The notes under the pieces were generated by a model. That model did no database searches and was not told where the DNA came from. It saw nothing but the letters and a program-made list of their open reading frames with translations. The translations under genes and the position numbers were made by a program. A stretch of DNA of 58,106 bases from Actinomadura sp. 7K507 (GTDB lineage: Bacteria > Actinomycetota > Actinomycetes > Streptosporangiales > Streptosporangiaceae), in the NCBI RefSeq assembly GCF_004348425.1, contig NZ_SMKK01000021.1, positions 1 to 58,106 of the forward strand. The letters run 5' to 3'. Below are positions 15,471 through 24,351 of this stretch, one piece after another; position 1 is the first letter of the stretch; each line of letters opens with the position of its first letter.

Positions 15471-17069
15471 TTACCCCGGAGGTAGCGGGACGTCCGGGAG
15501 GTCGCGCTTGAGGACCTTGCCGGCGGGGTTGCGGGGCAGCCGGTCGAGGAGGACCACGTCGCGGGGGACCTTGTGGCGGGCGAGGTTCGCCGCGACGTGG
15601 GACCTGACGTCGTCGGCCGTCGGTCCGCCGGAGGCGGGCACCACGTAGGCGCGCAGCCGCTGCCCGAACTCCTCGTCGGGAACGCCGACGACGGCGGCCT
15701 CCTCGACGCCGGGGTGGGCGGCGAGGAGGTCCTCGACCTCGCCGGGATGGACGTTCTCGCCACCGGACACGATCATGTCGTCGGCGCGGCCGTCGACGTG
15801 CAGCCGGCCGCCGGCGTCCAGGTGGCCGAGGTCGCCGACCGCCATCAGGCCGCCGACCTCCTCCTTGCCGCCCCCGCCGGTGTATCCGCCGAACCGGGCG
15901 GGGGTGTCGACGAAGATCCGCCCGGTGGCGCCCGCCGGCACGGGCCGGTCGTTGTCGCCGAGGACCGCGACGGTGGTCCCGGCGGGCGGGCGGCCGACGC
16001 AGCCGGGCGCGGCGGCCAGGTCGTCCGGGGTGGCGATCGTGATGCAGGACGCCTCGGTGGAGCCGTAGAAGTTGTGGAGGGACGGCCCGAAGGCCGCCAG
16101 CGCGCGGCCGCCGAGGGCGGCGTCGAGCCTCGCGCCGCCCGTCATGACCACGTCGAGGCGGGACAGGTCGCGCGTCTCCAGGCCGGGGACGGCCAGGAGG
16201 CGGCTGAGCATCACCGGGACGGCGATGAGCGAGGTGCACCGGTGCGCCTCCAGATCGTCCAGCACCTTCCCGGCGTCGAAGCGGCGGCGCAGGACGAGGG
16301 TCGATCCGAGCCCCAGGGCGAGGATCGCGGAGGTCAGGCCGAGGCCGTGGAACAGCGGCGGGCCGACGAACATGGCTCCCCCGCCCCGGAACGGCACCTT
16401 CGACAGGATGCCGCCGGGCAGCGCCATCGACCGGGACTGCGGGCGGGGCGCCCCCTTCGGCCGCCCCGACGTGCCGCTGGTGAGGATCACCATCGAGCCG
16501 GGCCGGGACGGCGCGGGCGGCGGCGCGCCGTCGGCGCCCTCGATGAGGTCGTCCAGGCCGGTCTCGGTGAAGCACGGGAGTTCGAGGCCGTCCACGACGG
16601 CGGCGAACTCCTCGTCGTGCACCAGGGCGGTGACGCCTTCGCGTTCCACGGCGTCGCGGAGCTGGGGCGCGGCGAAGTCGGTGTTGAGGAACAGGACGGA
16701 CGCGCCCGTCTTCGCCGCCCCCGACATCGCCTCCAGGAGGCCGCGGTGGTTGCGGCAGAGGATCCCGACGGTGTCGCCCACGCCGATGCCGCGGGAGCGC
16801 AGGGCGTTGGCGAGGGCGTTGCAGCGCCGGTCCAGCTCGCCGAACGTGAGGCTCCCGCGCTCGTCGACGAGGCCGGTGCGGTCGGGGAAGCGGTGCGCGG
16901 GCAGCGCCGTCGCGGCGCCGAGCGGCCCGTAGCCCCGCAGCGCCCGCGCCGTCGCGGCGAGGGCCTTCGGCGGCATGGGGCCGACCATCCCGGCGCGGAC
17001 GGCGGCCCGCAGCCCGTTCAGCTCGGCGGAGATCCGGGTGCGCGTGACCATGACCGGCAGCGTATTCAC
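15471..17069 (-). CDS. AMP-dependent acyl-CoA synthetase (FadD-like)
   Basis: A 532-residue ANL-superfamily ligase that would adenylate a carboxylic acid and form its CoA thioester. Motifs run in order: LTSGTSGRPKGAPRP (P-loop A3) near residue 194, the A5 motif YGSTEASCITIATP, the A7 motif VGDLGHLDAGGRLHVDGRADDMIVSGGENV (broken here only by ordinary variation), and the C-terminal catalytic lysine in NPAGKVLKRDL. The N-terminal 60 residues resemble long-chain FadD proteins of actinobacteria. The start is GTG 17069 or ATG 17051; neither has a clear ribosome site. It diverges from paaZ. The acyl substrate is unknown; an aromatic acid is possible given PaaZ next door, but the sequence is not a PaaK phenylacetate-CoA ligase. 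Confidence 0.9.
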   Translation of the reverse strand: MNTLPVMVTRTRISAELNGLRAAVRAGMVGPMPPKALAATARALRGYGPLGAATALPAHRFPDRTGLVDERGSLTFGELDRRCNALANALRSRGIGVGDTVGILCRNHRGLLEAMSGAAKTGASVLFLNTDFAAPQLRDAVEREGVTALVHDEEFAAVVDGLELPCFTETGLDDLIEGADGAPPPAPSRPGSMVILTSGTSGRPKGAPRPQSRSMALPGGILSKVPFRGGGAMFVGPPLFHGLGLTSAILALGLGSTLVLRRRFDAGKVLDDLEAHRCTSLIAVPVMLSRLLAVPGLETRDLSRLDVVMTGGARLDAALGGRALAAFGPSLHNFYGSTEASCITIATPDDLAAAPGCVGRPPAGTTVAVLGDNDRPVPAGATGRIFVDTPARFGGYTGGGGKEEVGGLMAVGDLGHLDAGGRLHVDGRADDMIVSGGENVHPGEVEDLLAAHPGVEEAAVVGVPDEEFGQRLRAYVVPASGGPTADDVRSHVAANLARHKVPRDVVLLDRLPRNPAGKVLKRDLPDVPLPPG

Positions 17070-17239
17070 CGGAGGAACAAATCCACAAGATCTGTCTCTC
17101 TGCTGCCTCGGGCAGACCAGAACGCCTCATTCCGGAGACGAGTACACAAACGGACCGCATCCCGGCTGTCATGTCTGCGAGGCGTGAACCACGCTCGCGG
17201 GTGGCAGGAAGACTCAGAGAAACGGACAAGGAGGTCCCA

Positions 17240-19276
17240 GTGGTGCTGCGCAGTTATGTGTCGGGTTCTTGGCATGCTCCAGAGGACGAGGGGGCGCCGC
17301 TGCGCGACGCCGTCACGGGAGAGGAGGTCGCCCGGATCTCCTCGGCGGGCATCGACATGGGCGCCGCCCTCCGGTACGGGCGGGCGGTCGGCGGCCCGGT
17401 GCTCAGGGAGCTGACGTTCCACCAGCGCGCCGCCCTGCTGAAGGCGCTCGCCTCGCACCTGCGGGAGCACCGCGAGGAGCTGTACGCCCTGTCGGCGCGG
17501 ACGGGCGCGACACCGGGCGATTCGAAGTTCGACATCGACGGCGGCATCGGGGTCCTGTTCGGCTACGCGAGCAAGGGCAAGCGGGAGCTGCCGAACGACA
17601 CGGTGCTGATCGAGGGGGACGTCGAGCCGCTCGGGAAGGGCGGGACGTTCGTCGGGCAGCACCTGTGCACCCCGTCGCACGGTGTCGCGGTCCAGATCAA
17701 CGCGTTCAACTTCCCGGTGTGGGGGCCGCTGGAGAAGCTCGCGCCCGCGTTCCTCGCCGGAGTGCCGAGCCTGATCAAGCCCGCGAGCCAGACCGCCTAC
17801 CTGACGGCGCGGCTCGTCGAGCTGATCGCCGAGTCCGGCATCCTGCCGGAGGGCACCGTGCAGATGGTCTGCGGAGACCCCGGCGACCTGCTCGACCATC
17901 TCACCGAGCAGGACATCGTCGGGTTCACCGGGTCCGCGTCCACCGCGCGGCTGCTGCGCACCCACCCGGCGATCGTGGGGAACGCGGTCCGGTTCAACGC
18001 CGAGGCCGACTCGCTGAACTGCTCGATCCTCGGCCCGGACGCCGCGTCCGGCACGCCGGAGTTCGACCTGTACGTCAAGCAGCTCGTCACCGAGATGACC
18101 GTCAAGGCGGGGCAGAAGTGCACCGCGATCCGCCGCGCGCTGGTCCCCGCCGCGCTCATCGACGACGTCGCCGAAGCCGTCCGCGACCGCCTGTCCAGGG
18201 TCGTGGTCGGGGACCCGTCCGACCCGGACGTGCGGATGGGCGCCCTGGCGGGACTCGACCAGCGGGAGGAGGTGCGGCGCTCGCTGAAGGCGCTCCTGGA
18301 CGCGGGAAGCCTCGTCTTCGGCGACCCCGGGCGCGTGGACGTCCGGGGCGCGGACGCCGAGCGCGGCGCGTTCATGTCGCCGATCCTGCTGCGCGCCGAC
18401 GACACCGCCCGCGCCGAGCCGCACGAGGTCGAGGCGTTCGGGCCGGTGAGCACGCTGCTCCCCTACGACGGCGCCGACCACGCGGTCGAGCTGGCGGTGC
18501 GCGGCCGCGGCAGCCTCGCCGGGTCGGTCGTGACCGGCGACGCCGGGTTCGCCCGGCACGTGGTGCTCGGCGCCGCGCCGTGGCACGGGCGGCTGCTGGT
18601 GCTGAACTCCGAGGACGCCGGAGAGTCGACCGGGCACGGCTCGCCGCTGCCCGCGCTCGTCCACGGCGGCCCCGGCCGCGCCGGCGGCGGCGAGGAGCTG
18701 GGCGGGATCCGCGGGGTCGTGCACCACATGCGGCGCACGGCCGTCCAGGCCGGGCCCGCGATGCTCACCTCGATCACCGGGCGGTGGGTCCCCGGCACCG
18801 ACCGGACGGTCACCGCCGAGCACCCGTTCCGCAAGCACCTGGAGGACCTGCGCGCCGGCGACACCGCCGTCGGCGGCCCCCGCGCCGTGACCCTCGCCGA
18901 CGTGGAGCACTTCGCGGAGTTCACCGGCGACGTCTTCTACGCGCACATGGACGAGGAGGCCGCGAAGGCCAACCCGTTCTTCGGCGGCCGGGTCGCGCAC
19001 GGCTACCTCGTCGTGTCGTTCGCGGCGGGCCTTTTCGTCGAGCCCGCCCCCGGGCCCGTCCTGGCGAACTACGGCCTGGAGAACCTGCGGTTCCTCACCC
19101 CCGTCAAGCCCGGCGACGAGCTGACGGTCACGCTCACCGCGAAGCAGATCTCGCCGCGCGAGGGCGCCGGGTACGGCGAGGTCCGCTGGGACACCGACGT
19201 CACGAACCAGGAAGGCGCGTCGGTCGCCAAGTACGACGTGCTGACGCTCGTGGCCAAGCGGCCCAAGCAGGACTGA
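17240..19276 (+). CDS. paaZ: PaaZ: bifunctional oxepin-CoA hydrolase/aldehyde dehydrogenase
   Basis: A 678-residue protein of the phenylacetate pathway that opens the oxepin-CoA ring and oxidises the resulting aldehyde. Residues 1 to about 520 are an aldehyde dehydrogenase with FNFPVWGPLEKLAPAF, the general base E255 (RFNAEADSLN) and the nucleophile C294 (KAGQKCTAIRR). Residues about 535-675 are a MaoC-type hotdog hydratase with D564 and H569 (GDVFYAHMDEEAA) and FFGGRVAHGYLVVS. Length and residue positions agree with E. coli PaaZ (681 residues). I chose GTG 17240 because AAGGAGG sits 5 bp upstream and the family start matches. The paaABCDE oxygenase genes are not in this window. Confidence 0.93.
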   Translation: MVLRSYVSGSWHAPEDEGAPLRDAVTGEEVARISSAGIDMGAALRYGRAVGGPVLRELTFHQRAALLKALASHLREHREELYALSARTGATPGDSKFDIDGGIGVLFGYASKGKRELPNDTVLIEGDVEPLGKGGTFVGQHLCTPSHGVAVQINAFNFPVWGPLEKLAPAFLAGVPSLIKPASQTAYLTARLVELIAESGILPEGTVQMVCGDPGDLLDHLTEQDIVGFTGSASTARLLRTHPAIVGNAVRFNAEADSLNCSILGPDAASGTPEFDLYVKQLVTEMTVKAGQKCTAIRRALVPAALIDDVAEAVRDRLSRVVVGDPSDPDVRMGALAGLDQREEVRRSLKALLDAGSLVFGDPGRVDVRGADAERGAFMSPILLRADDTARAEPHEVEAFGPVSTLLPYDGADHAVELAVRGRGSLAGSVVTGDAGFARHVVLGAAPWHGRLLVLNSEDAGESTGHGSPLPALVHGGPGRAGGGEELGGIRGVVHHMRRTAVQAGPAMLTSITGRWVPGTDRTVTAEHPFRKHLEDLRAGDTAVGGPRAVTLADVEHFAEFTGDVFYAHMDEEAAKANPFFGGRVAHGYLVVSFAAGLFVEPAPGPVLANYGLENLRFLTPVKPGDELTVTLTAKQISPREGAGYGEVRWDTDVTNQEGASVAKYDVLTLVAKRPKQD

Positions 19277-19318
19277 CGGGCGCGCCGGCCCCCTGCGCCC
19301 CGGCCGGGGCGCAGAGGG

Positions 19319-20698
19319 TCAGCCCACCCAGACCGTCTTGGCGTTGCAGAACGCGTGCATGCCCTCCGCCGACAGCTCGCGCCCGTAGCCGGAGCGTTTC
19401 GTGCCGCCGAACGGCAGCTCCGGGTAGGACGTCGTCTTCCCGTTGACGAAGACCTGCCCGGCGTCCAGCTCCCGGACGAACCGCTCCCGCTCGGCGTCGT
19501 CGCGGGTCCAGGCGTTCGAGCCGAGCCCGAAGCCCGTCGCGTTCGCGACCTCGATCGCCTCCGCGATCCCGGCGGCGCGGAACAGCGAGGCGACCGGCCC
19601 GAAGACCTCCTCGTGGTACATGCGCATGCCGGGGGTCACCCCGGAGACCACCGTCGGCGGGTAGAACCAGCCGGGCCCCGCCGGGCGCTCGCCGCCGCAC
19701 AGCACGGTCGCGCCCTTGCCGGTCGCGTCGGCGACCAGTTCCTCGACCTCGGCGCGTCCCTCCTCGCTGACGAGGGGACCGACGTCGGTGGAGTCCTGCA
19801 TCGGGTCGCCGACCTTCTGCGCGCGCATGTTCTCGACGAACAGCCGCTCGAACTCGTCGGCGCAGTCGTCGTGGACGATGAAGCGCTTGGCCGAGATGCA
19901 GCTCTGCCCGTTGTTGAGGCACCGGGACTCCGCGGCGGTCCGCGCGGCCGCCTCGATGTCGGCGGACGGCATCACGACGAACGGGTCGCTTCCGCCGAGC
20001 TCCAAGACGGTCGCCTTCACCTCGTCGCCGGCGATCGAGGCGACCGAGCGCCCCGCCGGTTCGCTGCCGGTGAGCGTCGCGGCCTTCACCCGCGGGTCGC
20101 GCAGCACCCGCTCCACCTCGGACGAGCCGATGAGCAGCGTCTGGAACGCGCCCTCGGGGAACCCGGCGCGGCGGAACAGGTCCTCCAGGAACAGCGCCGT
20201 CTGCGGGACGTTCGAGGAGTGCTTCAGCAGCCCCGTGTTGCCCGCCATCAGGCCCGGCGCGGCGAACCTGATCACCTGCCAGAGCGGGAAGTTCCACGGC
20301 ATGACCGCCAGCACGGGCCCGAGCGGCTCGTACCGCACGTAGGCGTCCCGCGCGCCCACGTCCTCCGCGTCAGCCGGGCGGCGGTCGGCCAGGAACTCCT
20401 CCGCGTGGTCGGCGTAGAACCGGCACGCCTTCGCGCACTTCTGCGCCTCGGCCACGGCCGCCTTCAGCGTCTTGCCCATCTCCGTCGTCAGCATCGCGGC
20501 GATGGGGCCGGACTCCCGGTCGAGGATGCCCGCCGCCGCGTGCATCCACTCCGCGCGCTGCGCGAGGCTCGTCGTGCGGTAGGACGCGAACGTCTCCGCC
20601 GCGCGTGCGACGCGCCGGTCGACCTCCTCGTCGGTCAGCGCGTCGAAGGTCTTCTCGACCTCTCCCGTCGCGGGATTGGTCGTGGCGATCGTCGTCAT
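19319..20698 (-). CDS. NAD(P)-dependent succinate-semialdehyde dehydrogenase-type ALDH
   Basis: A 459-residue aldehyde dehydrogenase starting ATTNPATGEVEKTFDAL, a signature of the GabD-like (Sad/YneI) short-form succinate-semialdehyde dehydrogenases. Conserved parts include the cofactor segment MPWNFPLWQVIRFAAPGLMAGN, the general base glutamate in VLELGGSDPFVVM, the nucleophile in NNGQSCISAKRF, and EEVFGPVASL. The ATG at 20698 follows a GGGGAGC site. It converges with paaZ and stands apart from other operons. The substrate is probably succinate semialdehyde, but other short aldehydes cannot be excluded. Confidence 0.92.
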   Translation of the reverse strand: MTTIATTNPATGEVEKTFDALTDEEVDRRVARAAETFASYRTTSLAQRAEWMHAAAGILDRESGPIAAMLTTEMGKTLKAAVAEAQKCAKACRFYADHAEEFLADRRPADAEDVGARDAYVRYEPLGPVLAVMPWNFPLWQVIRFAAPGLMAGNTGLLKHSSNVPQTALFLEDLFRRAGFPEGAFQTLLIGSSEVERVLRDPRVKAATLTGSEPAGRSVASIAGDEVKATVLELGGSDPFVVMPSADIEAAARTAAESRCLNNGQSCISAKRFIVHDDCADEFERLFVENMRAQKVGDPMQDSTDVGPLVSEEGRAEVEELVADATGKGATVLCGGERPAGPGWFYPPTVVSGVTPGMRMYHEEVFGPVASLFRAAGIAEAIEVANATGFGLGSNAWTRDDAERERFVRELDAGQVFVNGKTTSYPELPFGGTKRSGYGRELSAEGMHAFCNAKTVWVG

Positions 20699-20785
20699 GT
20701 CGGGATGCTCCCCGGGTGGTGTCCCTTGTTCAGGTGTCCGCTCTTCCCTGGGGAGGTGCCCGTGAGCCCCTGCGGAAAACGCGCG

Positions 20786-21805
20786 TCAGGCGGGGATCAC
20801 GCACGCCGGTGACGGCACGCGCAGCGGCGTTCCCGCCGGTACCGGGACCCCGTCCGCCCCGATCCGGAACGTCGCGATCGTGCCGCCGCGCTCGTTGGCG
20901 ACGTGCATCCACTCGCCGTCCACGTGCAGGTCGCGGGGCCAGGCCCCGCCGGACGGGACGTCGGCGACCGGCTCCAGCGCCGCGCCGCCGTCCAGCACCC
21001 GGTGGGCCGTGACCACGTCCGCGCCGCGCGTGGAGGTGTAGGCGTACCCGCCGCCGGCGCCGAGCTTGATCGCCGCGGGCTGGGCCGGGGCGCCCGCCGG
21101 TCCCGCCGTCGCGGGCGACTCCGCCACGATCTCCAGGCCGGAGTATCCGTCCAGCGGCCGCAGGACGATCACGGTCGCGGCCAGCTCGGTCACCACGTGC
21201 ACGTGCCCGCCCGGGTGGACGGCCAGGTGCCGCGGCCCGCATCCCGCCGGGAGCGGCGTCTCCCCGGCGAGCCGCAGGGCGCCGCGCTCGATCCGGAACG
21301 AGCGGACGAGGTCGGCTCCCAGGTCGGCCGTCAGGACCGTCCCGTCCGGGGCGTGCGCGCTCCCGTGGGCGTGCGGCCCCTCCTGGCGGTCGGCCCGCGG
21401 CCCGCTCCCGTGCCCCTCGGCCGCGTCCGGGTCGCCGGCGAATCCGCCGCCGGGGCGCAGCGGGACGGCCCGGACCGTCCCGGACCCGTAGTCGGAGACG
21501 ATCAGGTGCCCGCCCGAGGGCGTCACGGACAGATGGCACGGCAGCGCGCCCGCCTCCCGCCTCCCGATCTCCCGCAGCCGCCCGTCCGCCGTCTCGTAGG
21601 CGAGGACGGCGCCCGGGTCCTCCTCCCGCACCGCGTAGACCACGTTCGTGCCGGGGTGCGCGGCCAGGTAGGAGGGGGAGGCGGCCTCGGCCGCGAGCGC
21701 CGGCGCCTCCAGGGCGCCGCCGGGGCGCCGCAGCACCCGGTACACGCCCGCTCCGCCGCCGGCCTCACCGGTGTAGGTGCCCACCCAGAACGCACGCTCG
21801 CCCAA
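20786..21805 (-). CDS. Lactonase-family seven-bladed beta-propeller protein (YbhE-like)
   Basis: A 339-residue protein of the lactonase 7-bladed propeller family, which includes E. coli 6-phosphogluconolactonase YbhE. It starts GERAFWVGTYTGEAGGGAGVY and has repeated blade segments such as SPSYLAAHPGTNVVYAV, LPCHLSVTPSGGHLIVSDYGSG, CGPRHLAVHPGGHVHVV, and the late GAWPRDLHVDGEWMHVANER. The highly conserved HAHG segment GPHAHGSAHAPDG lies near residue 155. I prefer the TTG at 21805 (GGGAG 6 bp upstream, family-like start) to the GTG at 21910, whose extra 35 residues are low-complexity. Family members are often annotated as 6-phosphogluconolactonase, but activity on that substrate is not assured. 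Confidence 0.85.
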   Translation of the reverse strand: MGERAFWVGTYTGEAGGGAGVYRVLRRPGGALEAPALAAEAASPSYLAAHPGTNVVYAVREEDPGAVLAYETADGRLREIGRREAGALPCHLSVTPSGGHLIVSDYGSGTVRAVPLRPGGGFAGDPDAAEGHGSGPRADRQEGPHAHGSAHAPDGTVLTADLGADLVRSFRIERGALRLAGETPLPAGCGPRHLAVHPGGHVHVVTELAATVIVLRPLDGYSGLEIVAESPATAGPAGAPAQPAAIKLGAGGGYAYTSTRGADVVTAHRVLDGGAALEPVADVPSGGAWPRDLHVDGEWMHVANERGGTIATFRIGADGVPVPAGTPLRVPSPACVIPA

Positions 21806-21957
21806 TTCGGACTCCCATCCCGTACCGACAACGGCCCGCCCGCCCGCGCGGGCGGCCGAGGCAGAGCCTAGCCCCGGTGGCGCGGGGCGATCGGCCGCCT
21901 TGCGGGCCACCCGCGTTCATCCAGGTCAAACGTGATATGTCTCATAAGCCTCGCTGG

Positions 21958-21973
21958 TTTGGAACGTGCCAAA
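21958..21973. promoter_or_regulatory. 16-bp palindromic operator candidate upstream of the MFS gene
   Basis: TTTGGAACGTGCCAAA has perfect 5-bp arms (TTTGG/CCAAA) around a central ACGT, 14 of 16 positions being symmetric. It lies 50 bp upstream of the MFS start. The half-site AAACGTG recurs at about 21928 and 21971. Proposed as a repressor site from symmetry only. Confidence 0.45.
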
Positions 21974-22022
21974 CGTGCCCCGCGTTTAATGCGGTTTGAC
22001 GTGGACTTTGGGGAGGAAGACG

Positions 22023-23312
22023 TTGGCGTTCCCCGTGATGCTGCGATCGCTGCGCCATCGCAACTACCGGCTCTGGGCCGTCGCGGACTTCGTCTCGATC
22101 ACCGGGACATGGATGCAGAACCTCGCGCTGAACTGGCTCATCCTGTCCATCACCGGCTCGGCCACCAGCATGGGCCTCGGGCTGGTCATGCAGACGCTGC
22201 CGACCGTGCTGCTCGGCCCGTGGGGCGGCGTGCTCGCCGACCGGCTGCCCACCCGGTGGGTGGTGGCGTCGGGACAGGTCGTCAAGGCGGTGCTGTCGGT
22301 GCTGCTGGCGTTCCTGGCGCTGAGCGAACCGTCCGGCGTCGGCCTGCTGTACGCGATCTCGCTGGCCACCGGTGTCACGACCGCGCTCACCGCACCGGCC
22401 CTCGGCCGGTTCGGCAGCGAGGTCGTCGGCCCCGACGACCTGTCCAACGGGATCGCGCTCGGCTCCGTGCTCAGCTCCGCGGCCCGCATCCTCGGCATGG
22501 GCCTCGCGGGCGCGGCGATCCCCCTCTTCGGCGTGCCCGCCGTCTTCTTCGCCGACGGCGCCAGCTTCCTCGCCGTGCTGGTCGCGCTCTCGTTCATGCG
22601 CAAACGGGAGTTCTTCCCGCTGCCCCCGTCCGCGCCCGGGGAGCGGGGCATCGTCGCCGGCTTCCGGTACGTGCTGCGCGAACCCCGCCTGCTGATCATG
22701 TTCGGGCTCGCGTTCGTCCTCGGCAGCCTCGGCCGCAACTACCAGGTCACCATGGCCGCGATGAGCGACGGCCCGCTGGGCGCCGGCGCCTCCGGCTACG
22801 GCGTGCTGTCGGTCGTGCTCGCCGTCGGCACCGTGCTCGGCGGTGTCTTCGCGGCGTCCCGCGGCCGCCTTCCGATGCGCCTGCTGCTGGCCGCCGCGAC
22901 GGTCTGCGCGCTCGTGCAGACGCTCAGCGGCGCCGCCCCGAACCTGCTGCTGTTCGCCGCCGCGATCCTGCCGATCGGCGCCGCCGCGGTCGTCCTGGAC
23001 ACCACCGTCAGCACCCGGACGCAGCTCGACAGCCCCGGCCACCTGCGCGGCCGCGTCATCTCCGCGCAGGGTGTCGTCGGCGCCGCGTCCGGCGCCGTCG
23101 GCGGGCCCGCGCTGGGCGCGCTGTGCGACACGCTGGGCGCCCGCACGGCCCTGATGCTCGCCGGGGCCCTCTGCCTCACCACCACCGCCGCCGCGGCCTA
23201 CGGGCTGGACCGGGTCCGCAGGGCGCGCGCCGCCGCGGCGGAACGGGCCCCGGCGGCGACCGGGGCCGCCGTCCCGCAGCCCGTCCCCGCGCTGACCGCC
23301 GCCGAGACCTGA
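22023..23312 (+). CDS. MFS transporter (enterobactin-exporter/MFS_3 type)
   Basis: A 429-residue, twelve-helix major facilitator protein beginning MLRSLRHRNYRLWAVADFVSITGTWMQN (start of helix 1), which is the typical N-terminus of the EntS-like MFS_3 family. The cytoplasmic loop GGVLADRLPTRWVV between helices 2 and 3 is the MFS A-motif equivalent. LDTTVSTRTQLDSPGHLRGRV and the following GAASGAVGGPALGAL match later conserved parts. I chose the TTG at 22023 because GGAGG lies 6 bp upstream; ATG 22038 is the next option. It probably exports a small molecule; the substrate is unknown. A palindromic operator candidate sits in its promoter region. Confidence 0.9.
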   Translation: MAFPVMLRSLRHRNYRLWAVADFVSITGTWMQNLALNWLILSITGSATSMGLGLVMQTLPTVLLGPWGGVLADRLPTRWVVASGQVVKAVLSVLLAFLALSEPSGVGLLYAISLATGVTTALTAPALGRFGSEVVGPDDLSNGIALGSVLSSAARILGMGLAGAAIPLFGVPAVFFADGASFLAVLVALSFMRKREFFPLPPSAPGERGIVAGFRYVLREPRLLIMFGLAFVLGSLGRNYQVTMAAMSDGPLGAGASGYGVLSVVLAVGTVLGGVFAASRGRLPMRLLLAAATVCALVQTLSGAAPNLLLFAAAILPIGAAAVVLDTTVSTRTQLDSPGHLRGRVISAQGVVGAASGAVGGPALGALCDTLGARTALMLAGALCLTTTAAAAYGLDRVRRARAAAAERAPAATGAAVPQPVPALTAAET

Positions 23313-23330
23313 GCCCCGGCGGCCGGCCGG

Positions 23331-24134
23331 TCAGGACGCGGGGCGCAGCAGCGCCTCCTGGGCGATCGAGGCCACCAGCGTCCCGTCGGCCGCGTGGAGC
23401 GTTCCGCGCGCGAGGCCGCGGGCACCGTGGTTCGTCACCGGGTCCGCCGAGAAGAGCAGCCACCGGTCGGCGCGCGGCGGCCGGTGGAACCACATCGCGT
23501 GGTCGAGCGTGACCGCCGTGGCCAGCTTCCGCGGCGACCCGGGGGCGCGGGCGCTGCTGACGACCCCCAGGTCCGACAGGTAGGCGACCAGGCACGCGTG
23601 AAGCGCCGGATCGTCGCCGACCGGCCCGTCCGCCCGGATCCAGAAGGGGTGCCTCATCGGCCACTCGTCCGCGGCGGGCGGATCCACCACCCGGATGTCG
23701 AACCCCACGGAGTGCCGGAGGAACGACGGGAGCACGAGCCTCGGCAGGCCGTCCGGCCCCGGCGTGCCGGACGGCGGGCCGAGCTGCCAGTCGAACCCGT
23801 CCTCCGGCTCGTGGAACGAGGCGATCAGCTCCAGGATCGGCTTCCCGCCCTGGCTCGCCGTGACGTGCCGGGTGGAGAACGACCGGCCGTCCCGGGTACG
23901 GGACACGTCGAAGTTCAGCGGCTCGTCCGGCGACCCGGGGCGGATGAAGTAGGCGTGCAGCGAATGCGGCGGGCGCCCCCCGGCCGTCAGGCACGCGGCG
24001 CGCAGGCTCTGCCCGGCGACCTGGCCGCCGAACAGCCGCGGCCGCACCACGGAGGGCGAGTCGGCGACGAAGGAGTCCTCGCCGAGCGGCGTCAGATCGA
24101 ACATCCGCGTGAGCTCGATGGGGGCCTGGCTCAA
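23331..24134 (-). CDS. tesB: Acyl-CoA thioesterase II (TesB)
   Basis: A 267-residue double-hotdog thioesterase that hydrolyses acyl-CoA to free acid and CoA. Landmarks: [14 protein letters not shown] near residue 36, the hotdog helix context [41 protein letters not shown], and the second-domain catalytic segments YLSDLGVV (Asp) and [10 protein letters not shown] followed by [14 protein letters not shown]. The start is a TTG with AGGAGG 5 bp upstream, giving [14 protein letters not shown], the usual family start. It converges with the MFS gene, 18 bp apart. Chain-length preference cannot be read from the sequence. Confidence 0.92.
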   Translation of the reverse strand: MSQAPIELTRMFDLTPLGEDSFVADSPSVVRPRLFGGQVAGQSLRAACLTAGGRPPHSLHAYFIRPGSPDEPLNFDVSRTRDGRSFSTRHVTASQGGKPILELIASFHEPEDGFDWQLGPPSGTPGPDGLPRLVLPSFLRHSVGFDIRVVDPPAADEWPMRHPFWIRADGPVGDDPALHACLVAYLSDLGVVSSARAPGSPRKLATAVTLDHAMWFHRPPRADRWLLFSADPVTNHGARGLARGTLHAADGTLVASIAQEALLRPAS

Positions 24135-24248
24135 CGGAACCTCCTGCGGGTGGCGGCGTGCCGCGACCCTACCGGCGGGCCGGACGCCCGGCGGCGGGCG
24201 GGCCCCCGCACCCGGAAGCGCGGTCCGGCGGCGGGTCGGGGGATGGCC

Positions 24249-24278
24249 TGATACGGTCACGCGCGGCCGACCTATGAT
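24249..24278 (+). promoter_or_regulatory. Candidate promoter of pgi
   Basis: A good -10 hexamer TATGAT (24273-24278) with a weak -35 TGATAC 18 bp upstream, placed 74 bp before the pgi start. The -10 is close to the vegetative consensus; the -35 match is poor. Confidence 0.4.
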
Positions 24279-24351
24279 CGCCGGTGGGGGACGGCGCGGC
24301 GCCCGGGGGGCATCGGCGCCCGTCTCGCCCCGCAATGAGATGAGAGAGGCA

